Shown in pieces: positions 27,001-37,122 of a stretch of 64,000 nt of DNA. The position numbers and the translations under genes were made by a program. Origin of the DNA: Smittia aterrima (lineage: Eukaryota; Arthropoda; Insecta; Diptera; Chironomidae); NCBI GenBank assembly GCA_033063855.1, contig CP093831.1, forward strand, positions 10,726,001-10,790,000, read 5' to 3'. The first letter of the stretch is position 1, and every line of letters begins with the position of its first letter. The notes under the pieces are model-generated. The model was given only the letters and a program-made list of their open reading frames with translations, ran no database searches and was not told the origin of the DNA.

Positions 27001-30000
27001 CCTACAACACTTTGTCCCACATTTTAACTGGAAAATTATGCAATCGCCGCGCTTCCACCGGTAAAAGAAAATCGACGACAAACAGCAAGAGAAGAAGAAG
27101 AAAAGAGAGCTTCGAGGAGGAGAGATACATAAAATGCGGAAAATGGTATCACGAGAGAAGCTAATTGTAATGTAATATGCAGAACTATCTATTTACAAGC
27201 GACTCCGTTAGCAAAATGTTCGGCGAGATAACATCGAGAAGCAGTTGGTGCACATTCTCAAGCGATTATTCCTTGTAGCCAAAGAGGTCTTCGCGTAATC
27301 GTGGAATGAGAGATCGCGCCTTAATCTTATTACGAATGAAATTCTTAATTGAACGAGATTGGGTTGCGTAAAGCTTATGAAATCTAAGCGGTAAAATCTT
27401 TGAGTCATTATAAGTTCTGTTAGTGGAGAAATTGCTTGAAACCTGAGATTGAACTTTAAACTCGGAAGCCATTAAAGAAAATTTCTCCAGTTATCGTCGA
27501 TTTCAATGAGATCAAACAATTAACGCACTCTCGGAATCGATTTAAACTTCAATTAACAGTCGACCCTCACGATTGAGATCTTTCTCTTTCGTCGTCCAGA
27601 GTGAACAAGCAAATGCTCGAGATCTCGTGACATTGTATTTAGCAAAGTTTTAATGATTGAGTTACATGGCGCTGGTTGTTGCTGCAACCTGCGTGTGTGT
27701 GCTTGTCTCAAGCCGCTCGAAACGATCTGAAGAAATCAGTTTAAGTATCAACTTGTTGTATCAACGAGACTTCCTTTTAAGAAATCCGAGACAGTCCATG
27801 GCAAAGCAAAAAAAAAATGTCGCGCAAAACTATTTTTGCTGCTCGCAATTTTGTTTGTAAAAAGCGGTTCGATTCTAATCTCAATTGTGTAACGAACAAA
27901 CAAATTACTTTGAAGCAAATTACCGAGGATGTAAACTGTCTGTCACAGTAAATCAAAAAAAGCTCCGCTAACGATTATAATTGATGGTGCAAAAGTGAAT
28001 CGCTTTTGAGAAATTACATCACAATTCCTCGGCCTACGCCCGAAGACAATTTTCCTTTCGCTAAACTGCACCAATTTACCAGCGCGCGGCGGCATCAGTT
28101 ATGTCAATCCCACGCGTCTCTCCTTGCGACTACAAACATTTATCTCACACGAACGATGCAGTTTTGATGGGAATTTTGAAAGAGAGATGAGACGACGACG
28201 TGAGCTGAATTTCACAAAACATTCGAGACCTTGAAAACAAAAGTTTTATTTTGAAAAGAAAAAACTTGAAACGATTTATTTGGAAGTTGTCTGATCTGCT
28301 CACGTGTAGGCTCACCGAGTTGGCTTCTTTTGTGATTGCGCTGCTCTAATAAATTTCCGGGCTTGATCTTTTTTCTTTGCCATTCTCTTTAGAGCCATTG
28401 CAAATTAATTAAAGCTTCGGCAATTTTCGCGTTTCTGACGGTTTTTCTTTTGCTTCTCACTCTTGGTTGGAAGTTGAAACGTGCTCGAGGAAGAAGAAAA
28501 AAAAACAAACAAAAAGAAAACTTCCGAAAGTAGTTTTAATTATTGCTCTTCTTAAGCATCAAAGTTTAGTTAATTGTCTTGACTTTTATCGTTTGCAGAG
28601 ATGAATCTAAATGCGTGAAAAATAATTGATGATCTTGAGCCATTCTCCTCTGTTATTGTCGTGCCGTCTTCCACTGTCTTCTCTTAAATTATGTAAAATT
28701 GTCATTCGGCGCAAGGTTAACCGACGCTTTCTGCTGTCGCATTAACTGCAGAGTTAAATGCTTTGCGGAAACGTTAATTGTACTCCTTTCATCCTTTGCT
28801 TCGAGTTGATTGAAATCTTTTCCGTCTGACAAATGGTCTTGCATGAAATTGAAGCCTTTTCTTCGTGATCTTGAAATATTATTTCATTTGTAGACTTTCG
28901 TTTTCGTTTGACGGTCTCATGGATCGTGCTGTGTCGCGGATAACTAAATATTTGTCCGGATATGACTTAATTCACTTGAATCTATTCGAGAGGAGGCACC
29001 ACGCTAAAATTGGAGTTGCGAAAAAAGACAAATTAACAAAGACGATTGTGATTCACTAATCAAAGCGCGAGAGAAATCGCTCGTGAGAAGCGATTGAAGA
29101 AATGAAAGGAAAGCTTGAAGATGTTTACTTTGAGCAGTCAATCAGCAATTTTCTCGAAACGGGGAAGACAGTTGTTGTCATCCTTTGGAGAATATTTAGA
29201 AGAAATTGCTCTTTTCCTGTTAGCTTCCATTTCACTTAATTTCCGGAGAAGTTTAATTAAGATTATCAAATAAGACGAAAGAGGATATCAGTTGATTTCG
29301 TAATTAAACCATTTTTAAGAAATTAAACTTCCATCACGAGCGAATTCATCAAAGCGTTAGCGAAAGGCGAGACTAATCAAAACAGTGTTTGAACAACGAG
29401 TGATCGGTTAGTGAAAGGCAAACAAGATTCACAAGCACCCGAAATGACATTCGTCTCGTTCCGCAGAAATCTCAACAAGTAAACACAGATTTCTTAGACA
29501 AGTCGGCTATTTCGCATTATGACATGAAAGTTTTTCCATCTTTCACACTTCACTTTCTTTTTTGATTGTCTTAAGCCGACGAAACAGAAGAAGAAACTAT
29601 CGCTCGAAGCAGCCGAATTATCATACAATCGAAACATTTTCTATTCTCGATCATAATTGGACTCGATCGCGAGAGATGCAAACAGAAGTTTTCTATTTTT
29701 CAATTCCTTTAAGCTTGCACAAATTATATTGTAAAAAAGCAATTAGATTGCATAAGATTTATCGTTCTAAGATGAAAGTGCTCAATAAATAAAGCCAGCA
29801 CTTCCTCTTTTATCTTTCTCGAGCTTATCGACGTTCACACATAATAATTTATGGAGATTCTGCTCGTTTCGCCACATTTCTTCGTCTTCCATCGTTTTCT
29901 CTCGCCTTCAATTGTTAAAACAAATTATAAAAAAGTTCTAACTTAGACGATAATTGCTGCTTAGTCAAGAGAAATTTTCTGCATTATTAATTAAAGTTTT

Positions 30001-30525
30001 GTTGATAAGAGGACGAGCTTTAATTAATTTCAGTTGTCACCTCGTTTGACACCAAAATTACTGAGCAGTTCTAACGGGTTGTGTGGTTACGTTTAAAATT
30101 TCTAATAATAATTACTCATTTGTCTATTTTAAACTGCTGGTAGCACCTGAGATGTGTGTGGTTGTTATTTTTCATGGCACAATGGACAGATGATGATGAA
30201 TATGTGAGTCAATTGTATTCAAGTAGAGACGAACATATCATTAGAAAGAGCGATCAGCTTGCAAGTTCATGTTATGCAGGATGATTGTTTTACTGTGTCA
30301 AGGTTTGAGATGCTTAAGTGAAATATTATTCAAATTAAAACACAGCCAAATTTCATTTTCATGACGAAAGTTTCCGTTAAATTCAAAGATTCACGCTCAG
30401 TGGTGAAGTTCGGCAAGAAACTCGCCACAGATATTTCAACCGCATCTCGATTATCCGTATTCAAGTAATTACGTCAAGTCTTACGCTACGTCAATATTGT
30501 TTTTATTTTCTAAAGTTCGGCGAAA
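21068..30525. other. 9.4 kb spacer without a supported gene
   Basis: No conserved frame, exon chain or mobile-element domain was found. Short frames present are random in composition. The spacer ends just upstream of COA6, whose promoter must lie in the last few hundred bases; TCAGTG near 30394 is a weak Inr candidate. Confidence 0.5.
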
Positions 30526-30854
30526 ATGGCAGAATTTTTAAACAGAGAAGGAAGGACAACATGTTGGGAAAGAAGGGACAGCTACTGGGCATGTCTGGAC
30601 AAGTACGCACCGGATTTCAATAGAAACAACGATCAGGAAAAGGAGCCGAAAGAATGTGTCGAATTGCGAAAACTTTTCATTTCTGGATGTCCAAGTCAAT
30701 GGTAAGAATAAAAGAATCTGAAAGGATCTAGTGATTGACATCTCTTCTTTCTTCTAGGATCCGTCATTTTGATAGAAAGCGCACTTACGAGCAGTTCAAG
30801 AAACGAATGGAGCAAGGTTTTGATCCGCTGAAAAAGGAAGAGCAGAAGCAATAA
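30526..30854 (+). CDS. COA6: Cytochrome c oxidase assembly factor 6 (COA6), 90 aa
   Basis: Exons are 30526..30701 and 30758..30854, with a 56-bp GT-AG intron (GTAAGA / TTTCTTCTAG) that splits a Trp codon TG|G. The protein starts MAEFLNREGRTTCWERRDSY and carries the two COA6 cysteine pairs: CX9C (residues ~13-23, CWERRDSYWAC) and CX10C (~44-55, CVELRKLFISGC). These form the disulphide-linked helical hairpin of twin-cysteine proteins of the mitochondrial intermembrane space. COA6 helps deliver copper to the CuA site of COX2 during complex IV assembly. Length and layout match the family. It converges on NAA38, with 74 bp between the two stop codons. The ATG chosen is the first in frame, in context CGAAAATGGC. 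Confidence 0.93.
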
Positions 30855-30883
30855 TCACAAAGATCAGTTGAGATTTGGTTGGT

Positions 30884-30910
30884 TTTATTATTTAAAGAAA
30901 TATAAATAAA
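30884..30910. terminator. Overlapping poly(A) signals of COA6 (+) and NAA38 (-)
   Basis: TTTATT at 30884-30889 is AATAAA for the minus-strand NAA38 gene. AATAAA at 30905-30910 serves plus-strand COA6. Because the COA6 signal lies beyond the NAA38 signal, the two transcripts should overlap at their 3' ends by tens of bases. Confidence 0.6.
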
Positions 30911-30928
30911 CTTAGATTCGATAGAGCT

Positions 30929-31275
30929 CTACATGACATCTTCCTTATCGCCAGCATGCAAACTATCGACTTCAATTGTTGTGATTGCTTTCTTTGGGAC
31001 GATTACTAATCCAAGATTTCTCTCCTCGCCATCTCGATACTCCGTGCACATTCCTAAGATAATATTTGCATCACAGTCTGTGCAGAGGAACAATCCAATG
31101 AGAATCCGACCGTCAGTCATCTTAATACGGAAATTTTTGTTTAGCCAACTTTTAATTTTTTGTCGTCCTATCGATTCCTGGAAACAAATGAAGAAAATTT
31201 GTATCGTGACTTGAAGAGGATATTGTTTCTACTTACGATCTCTGGTGCTTCAGTTATTAGCTCGATTGATGCCAT
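30929..31275 (-). CDS. Naa38: NatC auxiliary subunit NAA38 (LSMD1), 95 aa
   Basis: Minus-strand exons are 31275..31237 and 31177..30929, joined across a 59-bp intron (GTAAGT / TTTCCAG) in phase 0. The protein begins MASIELITEAPEI and continues ESIGRQKIKSWLNKNFRIK. It has the Sm-like fold signature: Sm1 region around GRILIGLFLCTDCDANIILG and Sm2 around NLGLVIVPKKAITTIEVD. This pattern is that of LSMD1/NAA38, the small subunit that with NAA30 and NAA35 forms NatC, which acetylates N-termini of Met-hydrophobic proteins on ribosomes. Family length is ~95-125 aa, so this copy is full. It is head-to-head with the first F-box gene (196 bp between ATGs) and tail-to-tail with COA6. Confidence 0.9.
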
Positions 31276-31471
31276 TTAAAATTGCAAAAGTTTAATTTTG
31301 TTTTTAATTTTTGTTTTTCGTAGTTTAATCCCTTCAAAAATACCCCATCTGTTGGTGAAACCCCCTTTCTCTGGTCACAAGACGGAATTATTCAGTTTAT
31401 TAAATTAAAAGCCTCCAAGTTTGATTTATCAGTTGTGTGCTTGTTCAATTCAATCATCAATTAATTCAACG
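31276..31471. promoter_or_regulatory. Shared divergent promoter region of NAA38 and F-box gene 1
   Basis: Only 196 bp separate the two start codons. On the plus strand, TCAGTT at 31392-31397 is a good initiator for F-box gene 1, giving a leader of ~78 nt. TGGTCACAA at 31372-31380 partly matches the Drosophila motif-1/M1BP element (YGGTCACACTR), typical of housekeeping promoters such as NAA38. Confidence 0.4.
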
Positions 31472-32641
31472 ATGGATCCGTTTGAGAAAATCCCGGTTGA
31501 ACTTCACGAGAATCTTCTCCGATTCTTCGATGCGAAAGAATCTGTTGATGTCCTTTCGCTGGTCTCTAAATCTTGGTATGATATTGTTGCTACATCGTCA
31601 AGCTCTATGAAGAAAATTAAACTAAACTTGAAGTCAAAGCGTAAAACAGATTTCGCTGAGAGGATCGAAACTTTACGATGGATGAGCCGAAGCAACGGGA
31701 GGAGATATCAACATCTACAGATCAATTGTTTGCTGGATGAAGCAGTTTCACATGAAGTTTGGCTGTTTTTAGATTCGCTCTGTGGTTCAGTGGAGACGAT
31801 AAACATTCGAAGCATGAAACTGAACGAGAAGCTTAAAAAGATTTCACTTCCTTTGCTTGAAGAGCTAAAAGTTATGTTCATTCCACGAGAGGCGATGGAT
31901 CTTCTACTGACATCCACTTCGAGTTTTAAAACCTTGATTCTTTGGAATGAATTTCCTCTTTGCTACGATAACATTGATTACACTCCATCAGATTCAACAA
32001 TAGCGAGCATTAGAGAATTCGCTACACGAAACCAAAAGCTCGAAGTACTTGAGATGCAGGGGAGACCTCATTATCTCGCTTTCTTCCAAGGCGACATTCG
32101 AGATTCAGTGAAATTCGCTTTAAAAAAACTTGTCGTTAAAGTCGAGATGTCACCAGAGAAGATACCAACAGATCACGAAGAGAATTTCTCGAAGTTCCTT
32201 TCACATCAAGCCAAGACACTTGAGCACGTTTACGTTGATTCTTGCAGCACAAGAATAATCAAACAAGTATTCAATGAATTGCCAGCAGTGACGTTCATTC
32301 GATTTGATATCGAGTTGCGAGATCCAAATAAATTTGACATCAAGGAGCTCGGTATCGTCCCGAATGAGAAAGTGACGCAGCTCGAGCTGTCGTACATTAA
32401 ACTTTTCGATGAAGTCAAAGACTTTTTCGTGCTCACACCAAACGTCGAGGAAATTCTTGTCGCTCACATCAATCCATTGCTGCTTAGGTACGCTATCAAA
32501 GAAATGAGTAAATTGAAACAAATCGTTTATCGCTACGACGATTGTGCTGGCGGATGCGAGACAGCGTTCGAGAACATGAGACGAGAGGATCCTGAAAATG
32601 TGAAAAGTCTAAAGCTCATGATTTGTAACGATTTCTTGTAA
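31472..32641 (+). CDS. F-box/LRR-like protein, paralogue 1, 389 aa
   Basis: A single-exon frame starting at the ATG of MDPFEKIPVELHENLLRFFD; the upstream in-frame TTG at 31421 is not needed. Residues ~3-45 fit an F-box (IPVEL..LLRFFDAKESVDVLSLVSKSWYDIV), which would dock on SKP1 in an SCF ubiquitin ligase. The rest has repeated leucine-rich segments (LEVLEMQGR, LKKLVVKVEM, VTQLELSYI) likely to form a degenerate LRR substrate-binding arc. Two paralogues follow on the minus strand and share the MDP(F/L)..I start, the F-box and the following basic KIKL.(L/M)K.K block. The substrate is unknown. Such clusters are common lineage-specific expansions in insects. It converges on paralogue 2 with 77 bp between stops. 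Confidence 0.82.
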   Translation: MDPFEKIPVELHENLLRFFDAKESVDVLSLVSKSWYDIVATSSSSMKKIKLNLKSKRKTDFAERIETLRWMSRSNGRRYQHLQINCLLDEAVSHEVWLFLDSLCGSVETINIRSMKLNEKLKKISLPLLEELKVMFIPREAMDLLLTSTSSFKTLILWNEFPLCYDNIDYTPSDSTIASIREFATRNQKLEVLEMQGRPHYLAFFQGDIRDSVKFALKKLVVKVEMSPEKIPTDHEENFSKFLSHQAKTLEHVYVDSCSTRIIKQVFNELPAVTFIRFDIELRDPNKFDIKELGIVPNEKVTQLELSYIKLFDEVKDFFVLTPNVEEILVAHINPLLLRYAIKEMSKLKQIVYRYDDCAGGCETAFENMRREDPENVKSLKLMICNDFL

Positions 32642-32649
32642 AAAGAACA

Positions 32650-32663
32650 TTTATTAAAATAAA
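32650..32663. terminator. Bidirectional poly(A) element TTTATTAAAATAAA
   Basis: The 14-mer contains AATAAA on both strands: 32658-32663 for the plus-strand F-box 1 gene and the complement of 32650-32655 for the minus-strand F-box 2 gene. It lies 9 bp after one stop and 64 bp after the other. Confidence 0.6.
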
Positions 32664-32718
32664 GAAAATATTGATGTTTAGAACGTTTAACTTAGTTCTC
32701 AGTCTTTCGAGTAATTAC

Positions 32719-33927
32719 TCACAGCTCAAGATCGAACACATTTGGTAAAGAATTTGACGATCCATTCATTGTACACCAATATTCTCTGAACAGGACAATT
32801 TTCCGATTTACTGATGGATCTTCTTCCTTCAATTGATTGTAGAAGATTAAGCAATCGTTTTGATCGGTGTAGGGGTCGATGTAATATTTCAAAAATCTCA
32901 TTTTCCTTAAGTTTCTTGCTACGTACTCCACCACTCCGTGAGTCAAGTAATGAAGAACGAGTCTTGTGATATTTGGTGTCAATTTGAGAATATTTTCAGC
33001 CCCTAAGTGATGATCAAAGTTTGGTAATTCTAACACGCTCAAGGTTTCGTTGGTAATGAGTGATCCTGTTGGAAGGCTTAAAATTCCTCCGAGTAAAGAA
33101 TCGCCAAGAAGCAAATGGTTTAATACTGGAAGTTGGTTAAAGGCGAATGTGATGGCTTTAGCTGCTTTGCCGTCATACGAGAAGCTTTCAATTGATTTCG
33201 ATTGGTTTTCCATGAATCTGATGAAGTGATCGGGGAAATTCGGTGCTCCATTGTTTTCTATCTTCAATGACTTCAATTGAAAGTTTGTTGTTTCCCAAAA
33301 CGTGTGGAAGCTTAGCGAGCTGAATTGCATTTGTCCAAGAACCTCAAATCGCTCAAGAGTAGAATTTATTTCCATAAAATGACGGAGATACCTCATGTTG
33401 CTTGCCGCTGGTCTAACTAACGTACAATCCGGTCCTTTCATTTCAATCTTGAGTGTTTTCAATGAGGTTGCTGTCTCCAAAAGCAGACATCTTACAGGAA
33501 TGTACACGTTGATCATGTGGAGCGACTGAATCCTTGATAAATCGAGTCTCCCTTCTTGAGGTCTAAATTCCCATCCATTGATAATCAAGTCAGTCAAGTA
33601 ATCTTGCGCTTTCCTCATGAATATGGACAATAATTGACAAAGCTTGTTGTTGTAGTTCTCCATTCCATACATATCGAGCTCAAATATTTGATAACAGCGA
33701 GTTGTTTCGTGAATGAGTGTCTTTGCTTTTATGAGTTCCTCTTCTTTCGTTCCGATTCTGTCTTTAAATTTCAACGCCAATTTGACTTTCGACATGCAGT
33801 GATTTGACTTAATCAGGATTTCAAGCCAAACGGATGACACTAACATTGAATCCAGGACAGATTTACCATTTAAATGCTGTAGAATGAGGTAGCGAAGTTC
33901 CTCTGAAATCTTCAGAAAAGGATCCAT
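32719..33927 (-). CDS. F-box/LRR-like protein, paralogue 2, 402 aa
   Basis: A single exon beginning MDPFLKISEELRYLILQHLN. The N-terminal ~45 residues fit a degenerate F-box (ISEEL..LILQHLNGKSVLDSMLVSSVWLEIL), followed by the family's basic block SKVKLALKFKDR and LRR-like segments such as FQLKSLKIENNG, LPVLNHLLLGDS and ITRLVLHYL. The likely role is an SCF substrate receptor, inferred from architecture. It is tandem with paralogue 3 on the same strand (172 bp apart) and convergent with paralogue 1. The three copies differ strongly outside the F-box, as expected of old or fast-evolving duplicates. A GC-rich E2F-like word lies 67 bp upstream of its ATG. Confidence 0.8.
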   Translation of the reverse strand: MDPFLKISEELRYLILQHLNGKSVLDSMLVSSVWLEILIKSNHCMSKVKLALKFKDRIGTKEEELIKAKTLIHETTRCYQIFELDMYGMENYNNKLCQLLSIFMRKAQDYLTDLIINGWEFRPQEGRLDLSRIQSLHMINVYIPVRCLLLETATSLKTLKIEMKGPDCTLVRPAASNMRYLRHFMEINSTLERFEVLGQMQFSSLSFHTFWETTNFQLKSLKIENNGAPNFPDHFIRFMENQSKSIESFSYDGKAAKAITFAFNQLPVLNHLLLGDSLLGGILSLPTGSLITNETLSVLELPNFDHHLGAENILKLTPNITRLVLHYLTHGVVEYVARNLRKMRFLKYYIDPYTDQNDCLIFYNQLKEEDPSVNRKIVLFREYWCTMNGSSNSLPNVFDLEL

Positions 33928-33993
33928 TATTTAAAATAAACTTTTGCTGCTGCTTCTCGACTCGGTGTCAATGGCGGTAAAATGATTTTCAGT

Positions 33994-34001
33994 GGCGGGA
34001 A
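33994..34001 (-). promoter_or_regulatory. E2F-like site upstream of F-box gene 2
   Basis: GGCGGGAA (TTCCCGCC on the minus strand) stands in an otherwise AT-rich stretch 67 bp upstream of the ATG. It resembles the E2F/DP core (TTTSSCGC). Confidence 0.3.
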
Positions 34002-34073
34002 TTCACCTAAAACCCTTTGATGTCAATTTCACCTCTTTAAACGTGATTGATTGCTTATCAGACAGAATAACGT

Positions 34074-34079
34074 TTTATT
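34074..34079 (-). terminator. Poly(A) signal of F-box gene 3
   Basis: TTTATT on the plus strand (AATAAA on the minus) 20 bp beyond the minus-strand stop codon. Confidence 0.55.
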
Positions 34080-34099
34080 GGAAGGACTTTTTATGAAAT

Positions 34100-35257
34100 C
34101 TATTTATATTCGTAATCAATGATCATCTGAATGTGCTGATTAACTTCAGGAAAGTCGAGTTTCAATTGATCGTAGAAGACGTCGCTGTCGAGCTGATCGC
34201 AGCGATATTTAAGGATTTCCAGATTCTTTAAATTAAAAGCGATGAATTGTGTTATATCGTGACTTAATAAAGCGATGAAGAGTGATGAGAGATTAGGTGT
34301 CAAACTGAGAATTTCTTTAATATCGATGTCGTCGTTAACGTATGGAATCTTGAGGTCGACGATTTTCTCGTTGAGGTTTAGTGACAAATCTTCGATCCTA
34401 AAGTTGTCCATGAACATAACGTCAAGATGAAGTGAAGTGAGATTTGGTAGTTTGTTGAAAACATGTTGAATGACATTCGGTCTGCAGACGTCGATGAAGA
34501 ATTTGTTTAGCGAATTTGCTTGTGATGTGAGGAACTTGATAAGATTTGTTTCATTCTCTTCTGAGATTAAAGACAATCTCATTCCGTTCTTGACTTTCAA
34601 GGACTTTAATTGAAAAGTCGTTTCTTTCGATATATCTTGAGAGAAGAATGAATTATACTGAACTGCGCCATGAATCTCAAGATCCTCTAGTTCACGATTA
34701 TTTTTGGCAAATCTTCTGAGACACTCAAGCGATTCGATTGACGTCTTTGGAGTTTTATTTTTATTCCATTCCAGCGGCTGGTCCATTTTAAGTTTGAGTG
34801 ACTTTAGCGAGCTTGTAGTGGAGAGGATCATATCTCGGACATTAACAGCTACATAAGTTAGCTTTAATACTTGAAGCTTTGGGAGATTAAATTCAGGAAG
34901 GACGTCGACGACACTTTTGATTTTCATTTCACTAAGTTTCTCTCCAGCTCGAATAAGAAATTCTCCTAACTCGAATGACAAAGATTTATTACATTTACAA
35001 TCTATGGCAATGCTTTTGTACATTCTGTTTGTGTTCTTCAATAAATTTATTGCTTCACTGATCTGTTCTTGTCTTGTTCCTAATTTATTTCGAAACTTCA
35101 TAACTAATTTAATTTTGTTCATGCAATTTGTGGAACTCTCGACACTTTCGTTTCTCCACAACTCTGACACTTCCGATGCACTGAAGACATCTCTCGCGGC
35201 GAAATGTTGAAAGATTAAATAATGGATATCTTGCGAAATATGAATTAGTGGATCCAT
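34100..35257 (-). CDS. F-box/LRR-like protein, paralogue 3, 385 aa
   Basis: A single exon beginning MDPLIHISQDIHYLIFQHFA. Residues ~5-45 are the most degenerate of the three F-boxes (ISQDI..LIFQHFAARDVFSASEVSELWRNE), followed by KIKLVMKFRNKLGTRQEQI, close to the equivalent block of paralogue 2 (KDRIGTKEEELI). LRR-like segments include LPKLQVLKLTYV, LEDLEIHGA and LPNLTSLHLDVM. It is probably an SCF adaptor of unknown target; the weak F-box leaves open loss of SKP1 binding. It is tandem with paralogue 2. The start is the first ATG, within the ATGGATCC context conserved between the copies. A consensus E2F site lies 72 bp upstream. Confidence 0.8.
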   Translation of the reverse strand: MDPLIHISQDIHYLIFQHFAARDVFSASEVSELWRNESVESSTNCMNKIKLVMKFRNKLGTRQEQISEAINLLKNTNRMYKSIAIDCKCNKSLSFELGEFLIRAGEKLSEMKIKSVVDVLPEFNLPKLQVLKLTYVAVNVRDMILSTTSSLKSLKLKMDQPLEWNKNKTPKTSIESLECLRRFAKNNRELEDLEIHGAVQYNSFFSQDISKETTFQLKSLKVKNGMRLSLISEENETNLIKFLTSQANSLNKFFIDVCRPNVIQHVFNKLPNLTSLHLDVMFMDNFRIEDLSLNLNEKIVDLKIPYVNDDIDIKEILSLTPNLSSLFIALLSHDITQFIAFNLKNLEILKYRCDQLDSDVFYDQLKLDFPEVNQHIQMIIDYEYK

Positions 35258-35328
35258 GATTTGTTGACAATAAAATCTCTACAAACTCTAAAGAGAAAAT
35301 ATTTTCTACAAAAATCTTTTTAAAAATT

Positions 35329-35336
35329 GCGCCAAA
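35329..35336. promoter_or_regulatory. E2F consensus site near F-box gene 3
   Basis: GCGCCAAA is TTTGGCGC on the minus strand, a perfect TTTSSCGC match 72 bp upstream of the F-box 3 ATG. A second perfect copy in the opposite orientation (TTTGGCGC) is at 35560-35567. Confidence 0.4.
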
Positions 35337-35750
35337 AAATAATTTTTTTCGTAGTTGAACTCCACAGCTCGAACGCAGACATTTGTAATTCTTGTGAAGA
35401 ACCAGCATCGAAGATTTAAAAAACTTTTTTTCAGCGCTATTAAAACAAACCGAGGAAGGTAAATATATAGTCAATAGTTTAATTAACTGATTAGAAACAA
35501 GGAAATGATGGAGTTTACCAAAAGTTTTCCCGATTTTTCTCTAATTTTCACTTTGAAAATTTGGCGCTCTCAAAAATTTTCAATATTTAATTTCGTCTTA
35601 AAAATCAGCCTTTCAATTCTTAAAATGGTCTAAGTAGTTAAAACATGACGTGGCTAATAGATTTCAAAAGTTTTTAGTTACTCATATTGTGAAATAAGCG
35701 AGAAAAATCGAAAGAAAATTTTTGATTGTAAATAAGCATCAGCTGGGTCG

Positions 35751-35883
35751 AATCCATCAGTGACATCTCATCTCAAATGTATCGGATTCCAATATGGCGG
35801 AATTTCCCACAATATTGTGAAATTCTCGAACAGAAATTTCTAGAAAATTTTAATTTACATATAAGAGACGTCACTGATGGATT
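35751..35883. repeat. Inverted repeat with 19-bp arms upstream of H3.3
   Basis: The left arm AATCCATCAGTGACATCTC (35751-35769) and the right arm GAGACGTCACTGATGGATT (35865-35883) are complementary with one mismatch, around a 95-bp core. The core contains a smaller perfect palindrome CACAATATTGTG (35808-35819). It could be a small MITE-like element or a cruciform-forming regulatory sequence. No target-site duplication was identified. Confidence 0.6.
35789..35800. promoter_or_regulatory. YY1/Pleiohomeotic-like site in the H3.3 upstream region
   Basis: CCAATATGGCGG carries the GCCAT core (on the minus strand) in the extended form typical of YY1/Pho sites (ANATGGCGG) found at housekeeping promoters. 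It lies about 200 bp upstream of the H3.3 ATG. Confidence 0.35.
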
Positions 35884-35999
35884 TCCCCACGGAGACCTAA
35901 ATTGATGGCATCAAGAAAATCCCAATATCTTCGTGTCGCTGTGTGCGTGCATGCATTTGAAACAATACTAATAATTTTCTTCTTTTCTTTTGTAGGTAA

Positions 36000-36416
<417 letters not shown>

Positions 36417-37122
36417 AGAGTTTGCTCAAGACAATTCAAAGCAGCAGTTCAAAATCTCTACGAGTTCATCAAAATAATTTTTCGCATAGCAATTTAAGGC
36501 TCATTTCATAAATTAGAAATAATTTCTTTCCTTTATTGAATATGTAAGTTATAATTCAATTTTTTTTGTGGTTTCGAGCGAAGTTAGTTAAGATTTCTTC
36601 AGTAACGTCACATTTACAAGATAATTATTTTATACGGATCATCATAAATCAATTTAATTTCTTCTTAATGTATGCATAGGTTGATAAAACAAAAAAAAAC
36701 GGGTGTTCATCACCGGCTTGAACCTAAAACAGCATAAAAATCCAAACTCCGGTTATCACAATAGATCCAACATCTTGATGCTCTTTCGTCCGTAGACAAA
36801 CTTTTAAACTATTTGTGGAAAATAAAAAAAATTCTGGGAACACCCGACAAAAATTGCTTTGTCTAATTATTGAACAAAGAAAATTCCGCCAAAAATATGT
36901 TTCAGCTGCTTCATTGAAATGACGTCATGTCCAATATTTTCAGGCTTCATAACTAAAGTTCAAAGTCCTTAACAAAATAATTTGTATTTTGTGTCATGCT
37001 ACGTCTTATTTCTCTCAAAACCTGTTCTCGAAGCTATATCATCTATGAACAGTCCCCAGTTTATGTTTATTTGTTTACGAAAGCACCTCGTGTGATAAAG
37101 TTTTAACGCTTTCTGATCGAGA
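36417..37122. other. H3.3 3' UTR and DNMT2 upstream region
   Basis: No extra gene is visible. AATAAA at 36821-36826 is the best H3.3 poly(A) signal. The last ~300 bp should contain the DNMT2 promoter; no TATA box or perfect initiator stands out. Confidence 0.45.

Noticed and set aside
30174..30284. Small frame starting MAQWTDDDEY with an internal GTGAGT donor-like word
   Set aside because: Only ~10 codons look protein-like and no downstream exon could be joined before COA6.
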